DNA of 64,000 nucleotides from Kuafuiihalomonas sp039024635. GTDB lineage: Bacteria; Myxococcota; Kuafuiibacteriia; Kuafuiibacteriales; Kuafuiibacteriaceae. Location of the stretch: the NCBI GenBank assembly GCA_039024635.1, contig JBCCQA010000018.1, positions 51,326-115,325 of the forward strand, written 5' to 3'. Below the pieces are notes generated by a model. That model was not told where the DNA came from. It made no database searches and saw only the letters and a program-made list of their open reading frames with translations. Below, in pieces: positions 54,134-64,000 of this stretch (position 1 is the stretch's first letter; every line of letters begins with the position of its first letter). The translations under genes were made by a program, and so were the position numbers.

Positions 54134-55471
54134 GTCGGCCAAGGCGGCGAGCTCTCGCTCCAGCCACGAGACGACGTCCCCTCGGCTGAGTAGGGCCAGC
54201 TCGTCCTTGTCGAACCACATTCCGCCGCAGATGGGACAGACCTCGAAGGCCAGCTCAGTTCCTGGGACGTTGAGCCGTTCCAAGCCCACTCGGTGCACCG
54301 GACAGGCGCCCACGACAGCGTCCATGTCGGGCGAGGCCGCTCCTTCCCCTTCGCTTCTGAAGATTCGCCCCTCGCCGAGGATGCGCTCCAGCTCCACCCG
54401 ATCGACCCAGGTCCCGAAGCAGGCGGTGCATTGGTCGAGGATGAGGTCGTCCACGACCCAGGCCCGACTGGGCGCGCCACACTTTCCGCAGCGGGGGGCG
54501 ACGGGGAGGGAGATCTCGGCCGGCGCCTGCTCGGAAGACGGCAGGTGGCTGGCCGATGTCTCCGTCCGTCGCTGGAGACGGGCGCGGAGCTGCTCTAAGG
54601 GCAGCACCACCCCGAGCTCCTGAAGGATGGGGACCACTGCCCGCCGCATGGCCTCAGCGTCGTTCCAACGCTCGTTCGGTTCGACGGCCAGTCCTTTTCG
54701 GAGCAGCGCGTCCACCGAGGCGGGGACGTCGTCTCGGAGCTCGGAGATGGCGACCGGCCCACGGGCCAGGATCCGGCTCAGAAGCTGATTGGCCGATCCT
54801 CGGCCAAAGGGGAGCACCCCTGTCAGGGCCTCGTAGATCACGACCGACAGGGCGAAGAGGTCGGCTCGTCCGTCGATCAAGCCGCCTCGCAGTTGTTCGG
54901 GCGGCATGTAGCGGAGCTTTCCGAAGATCAAAGGACCCTCCATCGCCGAGACCGAGCGCTCTTCTGGCCACCACTTTGCGAGGCCGAAGTCCAAGACCTT
55001 CACCGGTCCGCCCCGTGTCACGAGCAGGTTCTCTGGACTGATGTCCCGGTGGACAATGGGAGCGCCGCCGGTCAGTTCTCCTCGGTGGGCGGCTCCGAGT
55101 GCCGACAAGACCTGGAGGGCGACCGCCAAGACCTCGTGCACGGCCAAGGGCGCGCCGCCGAGCTGAGCTCGGCGTACGAAGCGCTTCAGGTCGACGCCTT
55201 CCACGTACTCCATCACCAGATAGAGCGCGCCATCCACCTGGCCGACGTCGAAGACGTGGACCACGTTGGGATGGTTCACCAAGGACGCCGTTCGCGCTTC
55301 GTTCAGGAACAGACGGACGTAGCTCGGGTCGGCGGCCAGCTCAGGGCGGATGCGCTTTAGAGCCACGCGCTTGCCGAAGCCCGATAGTCCGGTCTGCTCA
55401 GCGACCAGAACCTCGCCCATGCCCCCGGAGGCCAGAGGACGCAGGAGTAGGTATCGCCCGAATCTTTCCAC
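54110..55471 (-). CDS. Ser/Thr protein kinase with two C-terminal zf-TFIIB zinc fingers
   Basis: 453 residues from a GTG. Hanks-type kinase domain at residues about 1-270: glycine-rich loop LASGGMGEVLVAEQT, ATP Lys in RVALKRIRPE, catalytic loop IVHRDISPENLL, DFG in VLDFGLAKWW, and MPPEQLRGG as the APE-like segment. All catalytic residues are present, so it should be active. No transmembrane segment is seen, so it is cytoplasmic. Residues about 330-450 hold two zf-TFIIB-type fingers: CGKC ... CTACFGTWVDRVELE, and CPVH ... CPICGGMWFDKDEL. This finger pair fused to a kinase is seen in myxobacteria; targets are unknown. An FHA protein is about 7 kb away. Confidence 0.9.
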   Translation of the reverse strand: MERFGRYLLLRPLASGGMGEVLVAEQTGLSGFGKRVALKRIRPELAADPSYVRLFLNEARTASLVNHPNVVHVFDVGQVDGALYLVMEYVEGVDLKRFVRRAQLGGAPLAVHEVLAVALQVLSALGAAHRGELTGGAPIVHRDISPENLLVTRGGPVKVLDFGLAKWWPEERSVSAMEGPLIFGKLRYMPPEQLRGGLIDGRADLFALSVVIYEALTGVLPFGRGSANQLLSRILARGPVAISELRDDVPASVDALLRKGLAVEPNERWNDAEAMRRAVVPILQELGVVLPLEQLRARLQRRTETSASHLPSSEQAPAEISLPVAPRCGKCGAPSRAWVVDDLILDQCTACFGTWVDRVELERILGEGRIFRSEGEGAASPDMDAVVGACPVHRVGLERLNVPGTELAFEVCPICGGMWFDKDELALLSRGDVVSWLERELAALADSHGPPIR

Positions 55472-57047
55472 CGCCCACTTCTACATAGCCGGGAAGAGGG
55501 CGCGATGACATGCGCGATGCCCCGGAGGCGTGTAGGCTGCCGGCCGGTGACGGGCGTGGACGAAGACTTGGTCGACGCCCTGGCTCGTCTGGTCGAGAGG
55601 AGCGTGGACGGCATGGTCCTTCTCCGGGGCAGCAGCTACGCCTATGTGAATCCGGCTTGGGCAAAGTGGCTCGGCGCCTCTCCAGAGGCGCTGGTCGGTC
55701 GCTCCCTCTTCGACCAGGTCCCGGAGGAGGACCGAGCCAGCATGAAGCAGTGGCTCGCCGGCGAGGACTCCGAAGACGTCGCCGAGTACCGCATCCTGAA
55801 CGGAAGAGGCCGAGCCACCCTTCTTCAGGTCAATCGCGTCGATCTCGGCGACGGCACCCTGGGTCTGGTCGGGCGAGACATGACGCGCCAGAAGCGGAGC
55901 CAGGCCAAACTCCTGTTGGCGGATCGGATGATGTCGGTGGGTGCCTTGGCCGCAGGAACGGCCCACGAGATCAACAATCCTCTCACCTACGTGCAAGGCA
56001 ACATTGGCTTCGCCCTCGAAGAGGTTCGAGCCAATCGAGAGATCCTCGGCCCGGAGAAGACGGAAGAGATGGAGGAGGCTCTCCACGAGGCTCACGAAGG
56101 GGCGGAGCGGGTCCGAGTCATCGTTCGGCGCCTCCACGCCTTTTCCAGGGCGGATCAGGAGGAGCTGCGGCGAATCGACGTCAACCGAGTGGTGGACGAG
56201 TCGGTCAACATGGCCTTCACCGAGATTCGGCATCGAGCGCGTCTCCAAAAAGAACTCTGCGAGGACCCGGTGGTGCAGGCCAACGAAGCTCGGCTGGGAC
56301 AGGTGGTCCTGAACCTCTTGCTAAACGCTGCCCACGCCCTGCCCGAGGGTCAGGCCGACCAGAACTTCATCCGCGTCGGGACCCGGGTTGCGGACGGCTT
56401 CGTGCGCCTGGAGGTGACGGATTCGGGGCCGGGCATTCCTCCGGAGCTCTTGGGCAGGGTCTTCGACTCCTTCTTCACCACCAAGCCGGTGGGCATCGGA
56501 ACGGGCCTTGGTCTGTCGATTGCACACAGCATCGTCACCGACTTCGGTGGGCGAATCGAAGTATCGAGCAGCTTGGGAGAGGGGACGCGCTTCGAAGTTT
56601 TCCTCCCGCTGGCAGATCAGGAGGCCCACAGCCCTTCCTGGAGACCGCATCCAGACGATGCCGCTGAAGTGCAGCGGGCCCAGCTTCTGGTCATCGACGA
56701 CGAACCGCTGATTGCGGCCGCCCTCAAGAGGGCGCTCAAAGATCACGATGTTCAAGTGGCGGGTAGCGGACGGGATGCCATCGAGATGCTGGCTCAGTGC
56801 CAGGGGGCCTACGACCTGATCTTCTGCGACCTCATGATGCCAGACCTCACTGGAATGGACGTCTTCGAGTGGTCTCAGGCCAACTTGCCTGGGATACAGG
56901 AACGCTTCGTCTTCATGACGGGAGGGATCTTCACGCCTCGTGCACAAGGCTTCCTGGACTCGGTGCGGCACGAGAACCGCTCGATCCAAAAGCCCTTCGA
57001 CCTGGAGGAGGTCCGAAAGTACGTCCGCAGGCGCCTGAGTGGCGCCC

Positions 57048-58724
<1,677 letters not shown>

Positions 58725-58762
58725 CGACCTTTCCTGCCCTCGACCAAAGCTGCTTGCAAGCG

Positions 58763-58791
58763 TTGACGGTTTCGCGTCGGGCCGATAGGCC
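58763..58791 (+). promoter_or_regulatory. Candidate lysS promoter with an adjacent palindrome
   Basis: TTGACG (58763-58768), a 17-base spacer and TAGGCC (58786-58791) end 9 bases before the ATG. The perfect palindrome GCTTGCAAGC sits at 58752-58761 just upstream and may be an operator shared with ettA. The -10 half is weak. Confidence 0.35.
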
Positions 58792-58800
58792 ACAGCGTCC

Positions 58801-60303
58801 ATGGACGAGCCGGTGGGTGGCCTGGAGCAGATCCTCCGGGTCCGGCGTGAGAAGCGCGACAAGTTGGCCGAGCAGGGTTGGCGACCCTATCCGAACGGTC
58901 TCGAGGTCACCCATCGTTCGAGCGAGGTCCGGGCCGGAGGCGAAGCGCCAGGCGAGGTTCCGGAGGGGGCCGTCCGCTTCCGCCTTGGCGGTCGTTTGCT
59001 CTCGATCCGTGGGATGGGAAAGGCGGTGTTTGCCGACCTGTGGGATCGGGACGGCAAGATCCAGATCCAGGTTCGAAAGGACCTGGTGGGGGAAGAGGTT
59101 TTTGCTCGCAGCAAGCTGCTGGACATCGGAGATCTGGTCGTCGTGGAGGGGCCTCGATTCACCACGCGCCGAGGTGAGCTGACCATCCAGGTCGAGAAGA
59201 TCGAGCTCGCCACGAAGAGCATGCATCCGCTGCCCGACAAACATGCCGGTCTTCAGGACGTAGAACAGCGCTATCGACAGCGTTATGTGGATCTCATCGT
59301 CAATCGAGACGTACGCACGGCCTTCGAACGGCGAATCGCCATGATCAAAGGCATCCGTGACTTCCTGGACCAACGCCGCTTCCTCGAGGTCGAGACACCG
59401 ATCCTTCACGAGCTTCTCACCGGCGCAGCCGCTCGGCCTTTCAAGACCCACCACAACGCGCTCGACATGGCGCTCTTCTGCCGGATCGCGCCGGAGCTTC
59501 ATCTGAAGCGCCTCATCGTGGGCGGGTTGGAGCGTGTGTACGAGATTGGCCGGAGCTTCCGGAACGAGGGCCTGTCCACTCGCCACAACCCGGAGTTCAC
59601 GATGCTGGAGTTCTACATGGCCTTCGCGACCTATGAGGATTTGATGTGGCTCACGGAGGAGATGCTGTCGGAAGTCTCCGAGAGGGTCACCGGTTCCACC
59701 CAGTTGCCCTTTGGAGGTTGGAACGAGGGCGAGACACCCATCACTTTGGACCTCGCAGGTCCCTATCCTCGCATTCCAGTCCTGGACGGGATCCTCGACA
59801 AGCGTCCCGGCTTGGACATCGCCGATCCAGAGGCCGTGGGTTCGGAGCTGAAGCAGCTACACGTCGAGGCTCCGGAGGGGACACCTCTCGGAAAGCTTCA
59901 GATGGAGCTCTTCGAGGCTCTTTGGGAGGCGGAGCTGGTACAGCCGACCTTCGTGGTCGACTTCCCGACCGCGGTTTCACCCCTGGCACGCAAGAAGGAC
60001 TCGAACCCTGAGCTCACGGATCGCTTCGAGCTCTACGTTGGAGGTCGAGAGCTCGCGAACGGATTCAGCGAACTCAACGATCCGGAGGATCAGCGCGCTC
60101 GCTTCGACGATCAGCTCGAGGCAAAGCGACGGGGCGACGAGGACGCCATGGACGCCGATGAGGACTATTGCCACGCGCTCGAAATCGGCATGCCTCCCAC
60201 GGCGGGGGAGGGCATCGGTATCGACCGCTTGGCCATGATTCTCACCAACGCTCCGTCCATTCGAGACGTGATCCTGTTTCCGCTCCTTCGAAAGCTGACG
60301 TGA
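58801..60303 (+). CDS. lysS: Lysyl-tRNA synthetase (class II)
   Basis: 500 residues. Class II enzyme that charges tRNA-Lys. N-terminal OB-fold anticodon-binding domain at about 55-150, then the aminoacylation core with motif 2 (YEIGRSFRNEGLSTRHNPEFT), the MLEFYMAFATYEDL segment and motif 3 (GIGIDRLAMILTN). The end QDVEQRYRQRYVDLIVN precedes motif 1. Length is normal. Upstream is a divergent promoter region shared with ettA; downstream it overlaps the permease gene by 4 bases, so a possible lysS-lolC/E-lolD operon. Confidence 0.96.
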   Translation: MDEPVGGLEQILRVRREKRDKLAEQGWRPYPNGLEVTHRSSEVRAGGEAPGEVPEGAVRFRLGGRLLSIRGMGKAVFADLWDRDGKIQIQVRKDLVGEEVFARSKLLDIGDLVVVEGPRFTTRRGELTIQVEKIELATKSMHPLPDKHAGLQDVEQRYRQRYVDLIVNRDVRTAFERRIAMIKGIRDFLDQRRFLEVETPILHELLTGAAARPFKTHHNALDMALFCRIAPELHLKRLIVGGLERVYEIGRSFRNEGLSTRHNPEFTMLEFYMAFATYEDLMWLTEEMLSEVSERVTGSTQLPFGGWNEGETPITLDLAGPYPRIPVLDGILDKRPGLDIADPEAVGSELKQLHVEAPEGTPLGKLQMELFEALWEAELVQPTFVVDFPTAVSPLARKKDSNPELTDRFELYVGGRELANGFSELNDPEDQRARFDDQLEAKRRGDEDAMDADEDYCHALEIGMPPTAGEGIGIDRLAMILTNAPSIRDVILFPLLRKLT

Positions 60304-62309
60304 GCGCCTTCGGCCCCGGCCTCCAAAGTGGATTGGCCGTCTTTGGCCTCCAGCTCGCCCTGCTAGCGGTTCCGAGCCTAGGCACCAACCTGCAGGACCT
60401 GGCGGTCGGCGGTTGCGCCTCCTTGGTGATCTTGCTCGGGGTCGGTGGCCTGCTTCGACCTCGAGTCGGCGCGGTCTTGGTCGCCTCCGGATTTCTGGGC
60501 GTCATGGGTCTGGCCGGGGTCCTAGCGGGCTTGGACGGCGCGCTCGGCATGGCCGCTACCGTGGACGCGAGCCTGATTGTTCCCGCCGCCGCGCTTTGGA
60601 GCGGAGCGGCGCTCCGCCGAGGCCTGGGAGCTCGGAGCTACGTGGTCCTTCCCACCGTCCTCGGCTGGATGTCGGCGGTCATGCTCTCGATCCAGGGGGC
60701 ACGCCTGGCCTTCTTCGACCAGGGCGCCATCACCGTGGCCGTGCTGGTGGCGGCCCTGTTGGCCTTCGTCCTAGCCGGTGCGTTGCTGGCGGTCTGGCTG
60801 CGCCGCTTCCCTTTCGCCGAGGTCGTCCTGGCCACCCTGCTCCTTTCCGTGGCAGGGGAGCTAGTCGTAGCCATTTGGCCGGAAGGTCTCCAAGCCGCCC
60901 TCAACGCGCCCTTGGAACAGGTGCTCATCATTCCCGCTGGCCTACTGCCCGTCGTCTTGGCGGCGGCCGGTACGGTGGGGGCCAGCCTCGGCTTCCTGTT
61001 TCACGGCTACGGCCACTTCGAGCCCGGACTTCGCTACGAGCTGGGCGTCGCCCTTCGCTACCTTGGAGCCCACCGCAAGAGCGGCTTCTTCGGCGTGATC
61101 TCCGTCTTCGCGGTGGGCGGGGTCTTCCTAGGCGTCCTGGCCCTGGTCGTGATTCTTTCGGTGATGGGGGGCTTCGAAGGCGATCTGAAGCGGAAGATCT
61201 TGGGTGCCCATGCCCACGTCGTGGTCCACAAGCACGGCGATGATTTCAGTGAGTACGAAGAGGTTGAAGCCCGTTTGGAGGGGCTTCCTGGGGTCCAGAG
61301 TCGGGCCGCTTTCGTACTCGGCGACGCCATGATCTCCACCGACAACGGCCTCTCGGGTAGTCTGGTCAAGGGGATCGATCCGGAGCGGGCCCAGAGTATC
61401 GCTGAGCTGGCAGCAAGTCTTCAAAGCGGACGCATCGAGCACCTCTTGAGACCAGACGAGATTCCCGGGGCCTGCGGGAAGATTCGTGAGCCCGGGGAAT
61501 CGTGTGGCCGGGTCTTGCCCGGCATCATCATCGGACGGGAGCTGTCTCGCATCCTTCGGGTCTACGTCGGAGACGTGGTGAAGCTCGTGAGTCCCGTCTC
61601 CGACGAACTGGGCCCGATGGGTCCCGTCCCAAAGCTCGAACGCTATCGAGTGGCCGGCGTGTTCTTCTCGGGCATGTACGAGTACGACGCCAAGTTCTCC
61701 TACATCTCGATGGCCCAGGCCCAGTCCTTCTTCGGTCTCGGTCCCCGGGCAACCGGGGTCGAGATCAAGATCACCGAACTCGACGACACTTCCCGCATTG
61801 CAACCGCCGTTCAGGACGTCCTGGGTGGAGAGCCGTACAGCGTCCGGGACTGGCGCGACATGAACCGAGAGCTCTTCTCCGCTCTGCTCTTGGAAAAGGT
61901 CGCCATGTTCATCGCGCTCATTATGATCGTCATGGTGGCCAGCTTTCTGATCGTGGCCACCCTCGTCATGATCGTCCTCCAACGCGGAAAAGAGATCGCC
62001 ATCCTCAAGTCACTGGGCTCGAGCGACGCGTCCATCATGAAGATCTTCGTAATCCAAGGGCTGCTGATTGGGGTGGGCGGCGCTCTCTTGGGGGTCTTTG
62101 CCGGCGTTCAACTCTGTCAGCTCCTTCAGACCCACGGCATCCCCTTGGACGAGAGCGTGTTCTACATCCAGAAACTCCCGGTCGAAGTCAGTCAGGTCGA
62201 GGTGCTGATCACGGCCATCGCTGCCTCGACCATGGCCTACCTCGCTTCGATCTATCCCGCCTGGACGGCGGCCCGGCTGACGCCGGTGGAGGGCCTCCGT
62301 GACGACTGA
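60300..62309 (+). CDS. LolC/LolE-type ABC permease with a large N-terminal membrane extension
   Basis: 669 residues from a GTG overlapping the lysS stop, about 250 longer than normal LolC/LolE. Residues about 1-240 contain around eight hydrophobic helices with no recognised motif. From about residue 246 the LolC/E pattern begins: LRYELGVALRYLGAHRKSG, FGVISVFAVGGVFLGVLALVVILSVMGGFEGDLKRKILG. A periplasmic MacB-like domain (about 310-540) follows, then the C-terminal FtsX domain with KEIAILKSLGSSDASI and three helices. It should extract lipoproteins from the inner membrane with LolD. Probable homodimer, since no second permease gene is present. The extra helices are of unknown use. Confidence 0.8.
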   Translation: MSAFGPGLQSGLAVFGLQLALLAVPSLGTNLQDLAVGGCASLVILLGVGGLLRPRVGAVLVASGFLGVMGLAGVLAGLDGALGMAATVDASLIVPAAALWSGAALRRGLGARSYVVLPTVLGWMSAVMLSIQGARLAFFDQGAITVAVLVAALLAFVLAGALLAVWLRRFPFAEVVLATLLLSVAGELVVAIWPEGLQAALNAPLEQVLIIPAGLLPVVLAAAGTVGASLGFLFHGYGHFEPGLRYELGVALRYLGAHRKSGFFGVISVFAVGGVFLGVLALVVILSVMGGFEGDLKRKILGAHAHVVVHKHGDDFSEYEEVEARLEGLPGVQSRAAFVLGDAMISTDNGLSGSLVKGIDPERAQSIAELAASLQSGRIEHLLRPDEIPGACGKIREPGESCGRVLPGIIIGRELSRILRVYVGDVVKLVSPVSDELGPMGPVPKLERYRVAGVFFSGMYEYDAKFSYISMAQAQSFFGLGPRATGVEIKITELDDTSRIATAVQDVLGGEPYSVRDWRDMNRELFSALLLEKVAMFIALIMIVMVASFLIVATLVMIVLQRGKEIAILKSLGSSDASIMKIFVIQGLLIGVGGALLGVFAGVQLCQLLQTHGIPLDESVFYIQKLPVEVSQVEVLITAIAASTMAYLASIYPAWTAARLTPVEGLRDD

Positions 62310-63006
62310 GCCCCTCGTTCAGGTCCGGGACCTGGCCAAACACTTCGTGCTCGAAGGTCAGCGTATCGACGTTCTTCGTGGGGTCGACGTGGACATCGTT
62401 GCCGGAGAACGGGTTTCGATCATCGGGCCATCAGGGAGCGGCAAGAGCACCTTCCTCCACGTCGTGGGGACCTTGGACAGACCCAGCAGCGGCAGCGTGC
62501 AGATCCAGGGTCGAGAGCTCTCCAAGATGAGCAGCCGCGCTCTGGCCTCCTTCCGCAACGAGACCATCGGCTTCGTTTTTCAGTTTCATCATCTACTGCC
62601 CGAGTTCTCGGCCCTGGAGAATGTCGGGATGCCGGCCAAGATCCGGCGTGTCTCGCCGGCCGAAGTCGACAGCCGCGCCTTGGCCATGCTGGATCGGGTG
62701 GGCCTGCGCCATCGCCTTCATCACCGACCCGGCGAGCTTTCGGGCGGCGAGCAGCAGCGCGTGTCCATCGCCCGGGCGCTGGTCATGGAGCCCGCGCTCC
62801 TGCTGGCGGACGAGCCGACCGGGAACCTGGACGAGCGGAGCGCAGAAGGCATCCACGAGCTCTTGGACCAAATGAACAAAGAGCTGGGACTGACCGTCGT
62901 CTTGGTCACCCATCGGTCGGAGTTGGCGCAGCGCATGCCGCGCCAGTTGAGGATGGAGGCCGGCCGACTGGTCGAGGCCAAAGAGGCCGAGGCTTCGCTC
63001 AGCTGA
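62299..63006 (+). CDS. lolD: LolD-type lipoprotein-releasing ABC ATPase
   Basis: 235 residues from a GTG that overlaps the permease gene by 11 bases. Walker A GPSGSGKSTFL, Q-loop region VFQFHHLLPEFSALENV, the LolD-like motif, ABC signature LSGGEQQRVSIARAL, Walker B LLLADEPTGNLD and the H-loop in VVLVTHR. QFHHLLPEF is the region that in LolD contacts the permease coupling helices. With the upstream permease it forms a lipoprotein sorting exporter that hands lipoproteins to LolA. The 3' end overlaps the convergent DnaJ-like gene by 8 bases. Confidence 0.93.
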   Translation: MTTEPLVQVRDLAKHFVLEGQRIDVLRGVDVDIVAGERVSIIGPSGSGKSTFLHVVGTLDRPSSGSVQIQGRELSKMSSRALASFRNETIGFVFQFHHLLPEFSALENVGMPAKIRRVSPAEVDSRALAMLDRVGLRHRLHHRPGELSGGEQQRVSIARALVMEPALLLADEPTGNLDERSAEGIHELLDQMNKELGLTVVLVTHRSELAQRMPRQLRMEAGRLVEAKEAEASLS

Positions 63007-64000
63007 GCCAGCCTTTCTTGTTCCTCTTCGTCTTCTCTTTGCGAAGCGTGGAGATCCGCACCTCCGCCTTGGCCTCCGAGTTGCTGGCGTCCAGATCGAG
63101 CACCCGGCGGTAGTAGCGGAGCGCGTCCTCCGAGCGGCCCATCGCCTTGTTGAGCTGAGCCAGGGTCAAGAAGCCGAGAAGGCTCTCTGCCGTTCCGAGA
63201 AGCTGGCTGATCTCGTCCGCTGCCTCCGCGGCCCCTTCCACGCCGTCGGGACCTGTACCTTGGAGGTAGCGAGCGTGGAGCTGGAGGATCCGGTAGTCGA
63301 GGACCTCGGGCTGAAGGCGCAAGGCCTGGTCCAGGTGCTCCAGCGCCTCGTCATACTTCCGGACGCGAAGGAGGATCTCGGCCTTCTTATAGAGCGTCTC
63401 GGCCGTTGCCGCGTTGATGGCGCGCTGCTCGGCTTCTCGGGCGTCGGGGCTGTCTTGTGCGATCTCCTCGGCTCGACGCTTGCGCTTGCTCTCCGAGTCC
63501 AGGGCTCCGAAAGCCTCACCGATCCGAGCAAAGGCCCGCTCACGAAGCTGACGCAGCTCAGGCAAGGCCTCCTGTCGTAGGCCGTCGGGGTGGTATTTCT
63601 TGGCAAGCTCCGTGTAGGCGTTTCGGACCTCCTCCGTCTTGCTCTTTGGGCTCACTCCCAAGACATCGAATTCATTGGCCTTCTCAAGATCTCCAAGCTG
63701 CTTCCGAAGCTGTTCGAGCTGTGCCTTCTCTTGCCGATGCTGGGGGTCGTCCCCCAGGACGAGGAGCCCAGCCTCCGTTGCGAAGAAGACCGTACGAAGG
63801 ATGGCGAAGGTCATCTCGTCGTTGGAGCCCAGCTCATCCAGGAGTTCGGCCAAGCTCCGGGCACCATTCACGGCGTTCATGACCCGAAGCTCTCGCGGCT
63901 TGAGCCCCAAGCTCTCTCTCGAAACTCCATCGACCTGCGACAGGACCAAGGGTCGATTGCGGGCAGGCATGAGCTGTTCGCTCAAGCGCGCCCGAGGCAG
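62999..64000 (-). CDS. DnaJ-domain and TPR-like protein, 5' end outside the window
   Basis: At least 333 residues; the frame stays open to the window end (LPRARLSEQLMPARNRP before 63985), so the start probably lies beyond. The first visible part (PLVLSQVDGVSRESLGLKPRELRVMNAVNGARSLAELLDELG) resembles the segment that follows DUF4388 domains in myxobacterial regulators. A J domain at about residues 103-170 (FDVLGVSPKSKTEEVRNAY, KKYHPDGLRQE) has the essential HPD. A C-terminal TPR-like region follows (ILLRVRKYDEALEHLDQAL, GRSEDALRYYRRVLDLDA). Possibly a co-chaperone recruiting a DnaK-like protein. The end overlaps lolD. Confidence 0.8.
   Translation of the reverse strand: MPRARLSEQLMPARNRPLVLSQVDGVSRESLGLKPRELRVMNAVNGARSLAELLDELGSNDEMTFAILRTVFFATEAGLLVLGDDPQHRQEKAQLEQLRKQLGDLEKANEFDVLGVSPKSKTEEVRNAYTELAKKYHPDGLRQEALPELRQLRERAFARIGEAFGALDSESKRKRRAEEIAQDSPDAREAEQRAINAATAETLYKKAEILLRVRKYDEALEHLDQALRLQPEVLDYRILQLHARYLQGTGPDGVEGAAEAADEISQLLGTAESLLGFLTLAQLNKAMGRSEDALRYYRRVLDLDASNSEAKAEVRISTLRKEKTKRNKKGWLS

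Overview
The window is a GC-rich, gene-dense chromosomal segment with no sign of mobile DNA. Gene content points to a deltaproteobacterial-type organism, most likely Myxococcota (a Bradymonadia- or Sandaracinaceae-like lineage). The pointers are a PilZ protein with two receiver-like domains, a zinc-ribbon/GYF/TPR protein built like myxobacterial gliding-motility proteins, a Ser/Thr kinase with zf-TFIIB fingers, lipoproteins with Asp-Met-Gly-rich linkers, and an sRNA-dnaX-ebfC-recR cluster. The taxonomic call is inference; no rRNA gene is present.

Layout. 1-8000: 3' part of a GspE/PilB ATPase, kbl, a signalling operon (degenerate NtrC-type regulator, cutA, REC-REC-PilZ), dapF and guaB. 8348-12073: rng (RNase E/G), a DUF2064 transferase, a SelD-like protein of unknown role, and the short gene rpmG. 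12132-19803: a chain of overlapping envelope genes (DUF58, transglutaminase membrane protein, MoxR ATPase, TPR protein, OmpA-like lipoprotein, small lipoprotein). 19884-24530: an acyl-CoA dehydrogenase facing a glycosyltransferase/lipoprotein/membrane operon. 24579-29359: tRNA-Thr, the large TPR protein, a PspA-like protein and tRNA-Arg. 29473-40042: PanE-like reductase, a 1,120-residue beta-helix lipoprotein, three small genes, and gltB.

40148-45278 is a five-gene run: diheme-type secreted protein, lipoprotein, Tat-exported DUF1501 protein, RNase-H-fold-like protein and an outer-membrane-like protein. It is the best candidate for an undescribed system. 45268-51101 holds rpsD, an FHA protein and a 2-oxoacid dehydrogenase (E2 divergent from E1alpha/E1beta) with tadA behind. 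51107-54133 is tRNA-Ser, the SRP RNA, dnaX, ebfC and recR. 54110-64000 has the Ser/Thr kinase, a hybrid histidine kinase, ettA, lysS, a LolC/E-type permease with a large extra membrane domain, lolD, and a DnaJ/TPR protein running off the window.

Two genome-scale habits stand out. Genes within an operon very often overlap by 4 bases with GTG starts, and seven convergent pairs overlap at their 3' ends, leaving no room for ordinary terminators. Several housekeeping genes (guaB, rpmG, pspA, lysS) lack a Shine-Dalgarno sequence and have a TTGA-N17-TA promoter-like pair 6-11 bases before the start codon, suggesting leaderless mRNAs.
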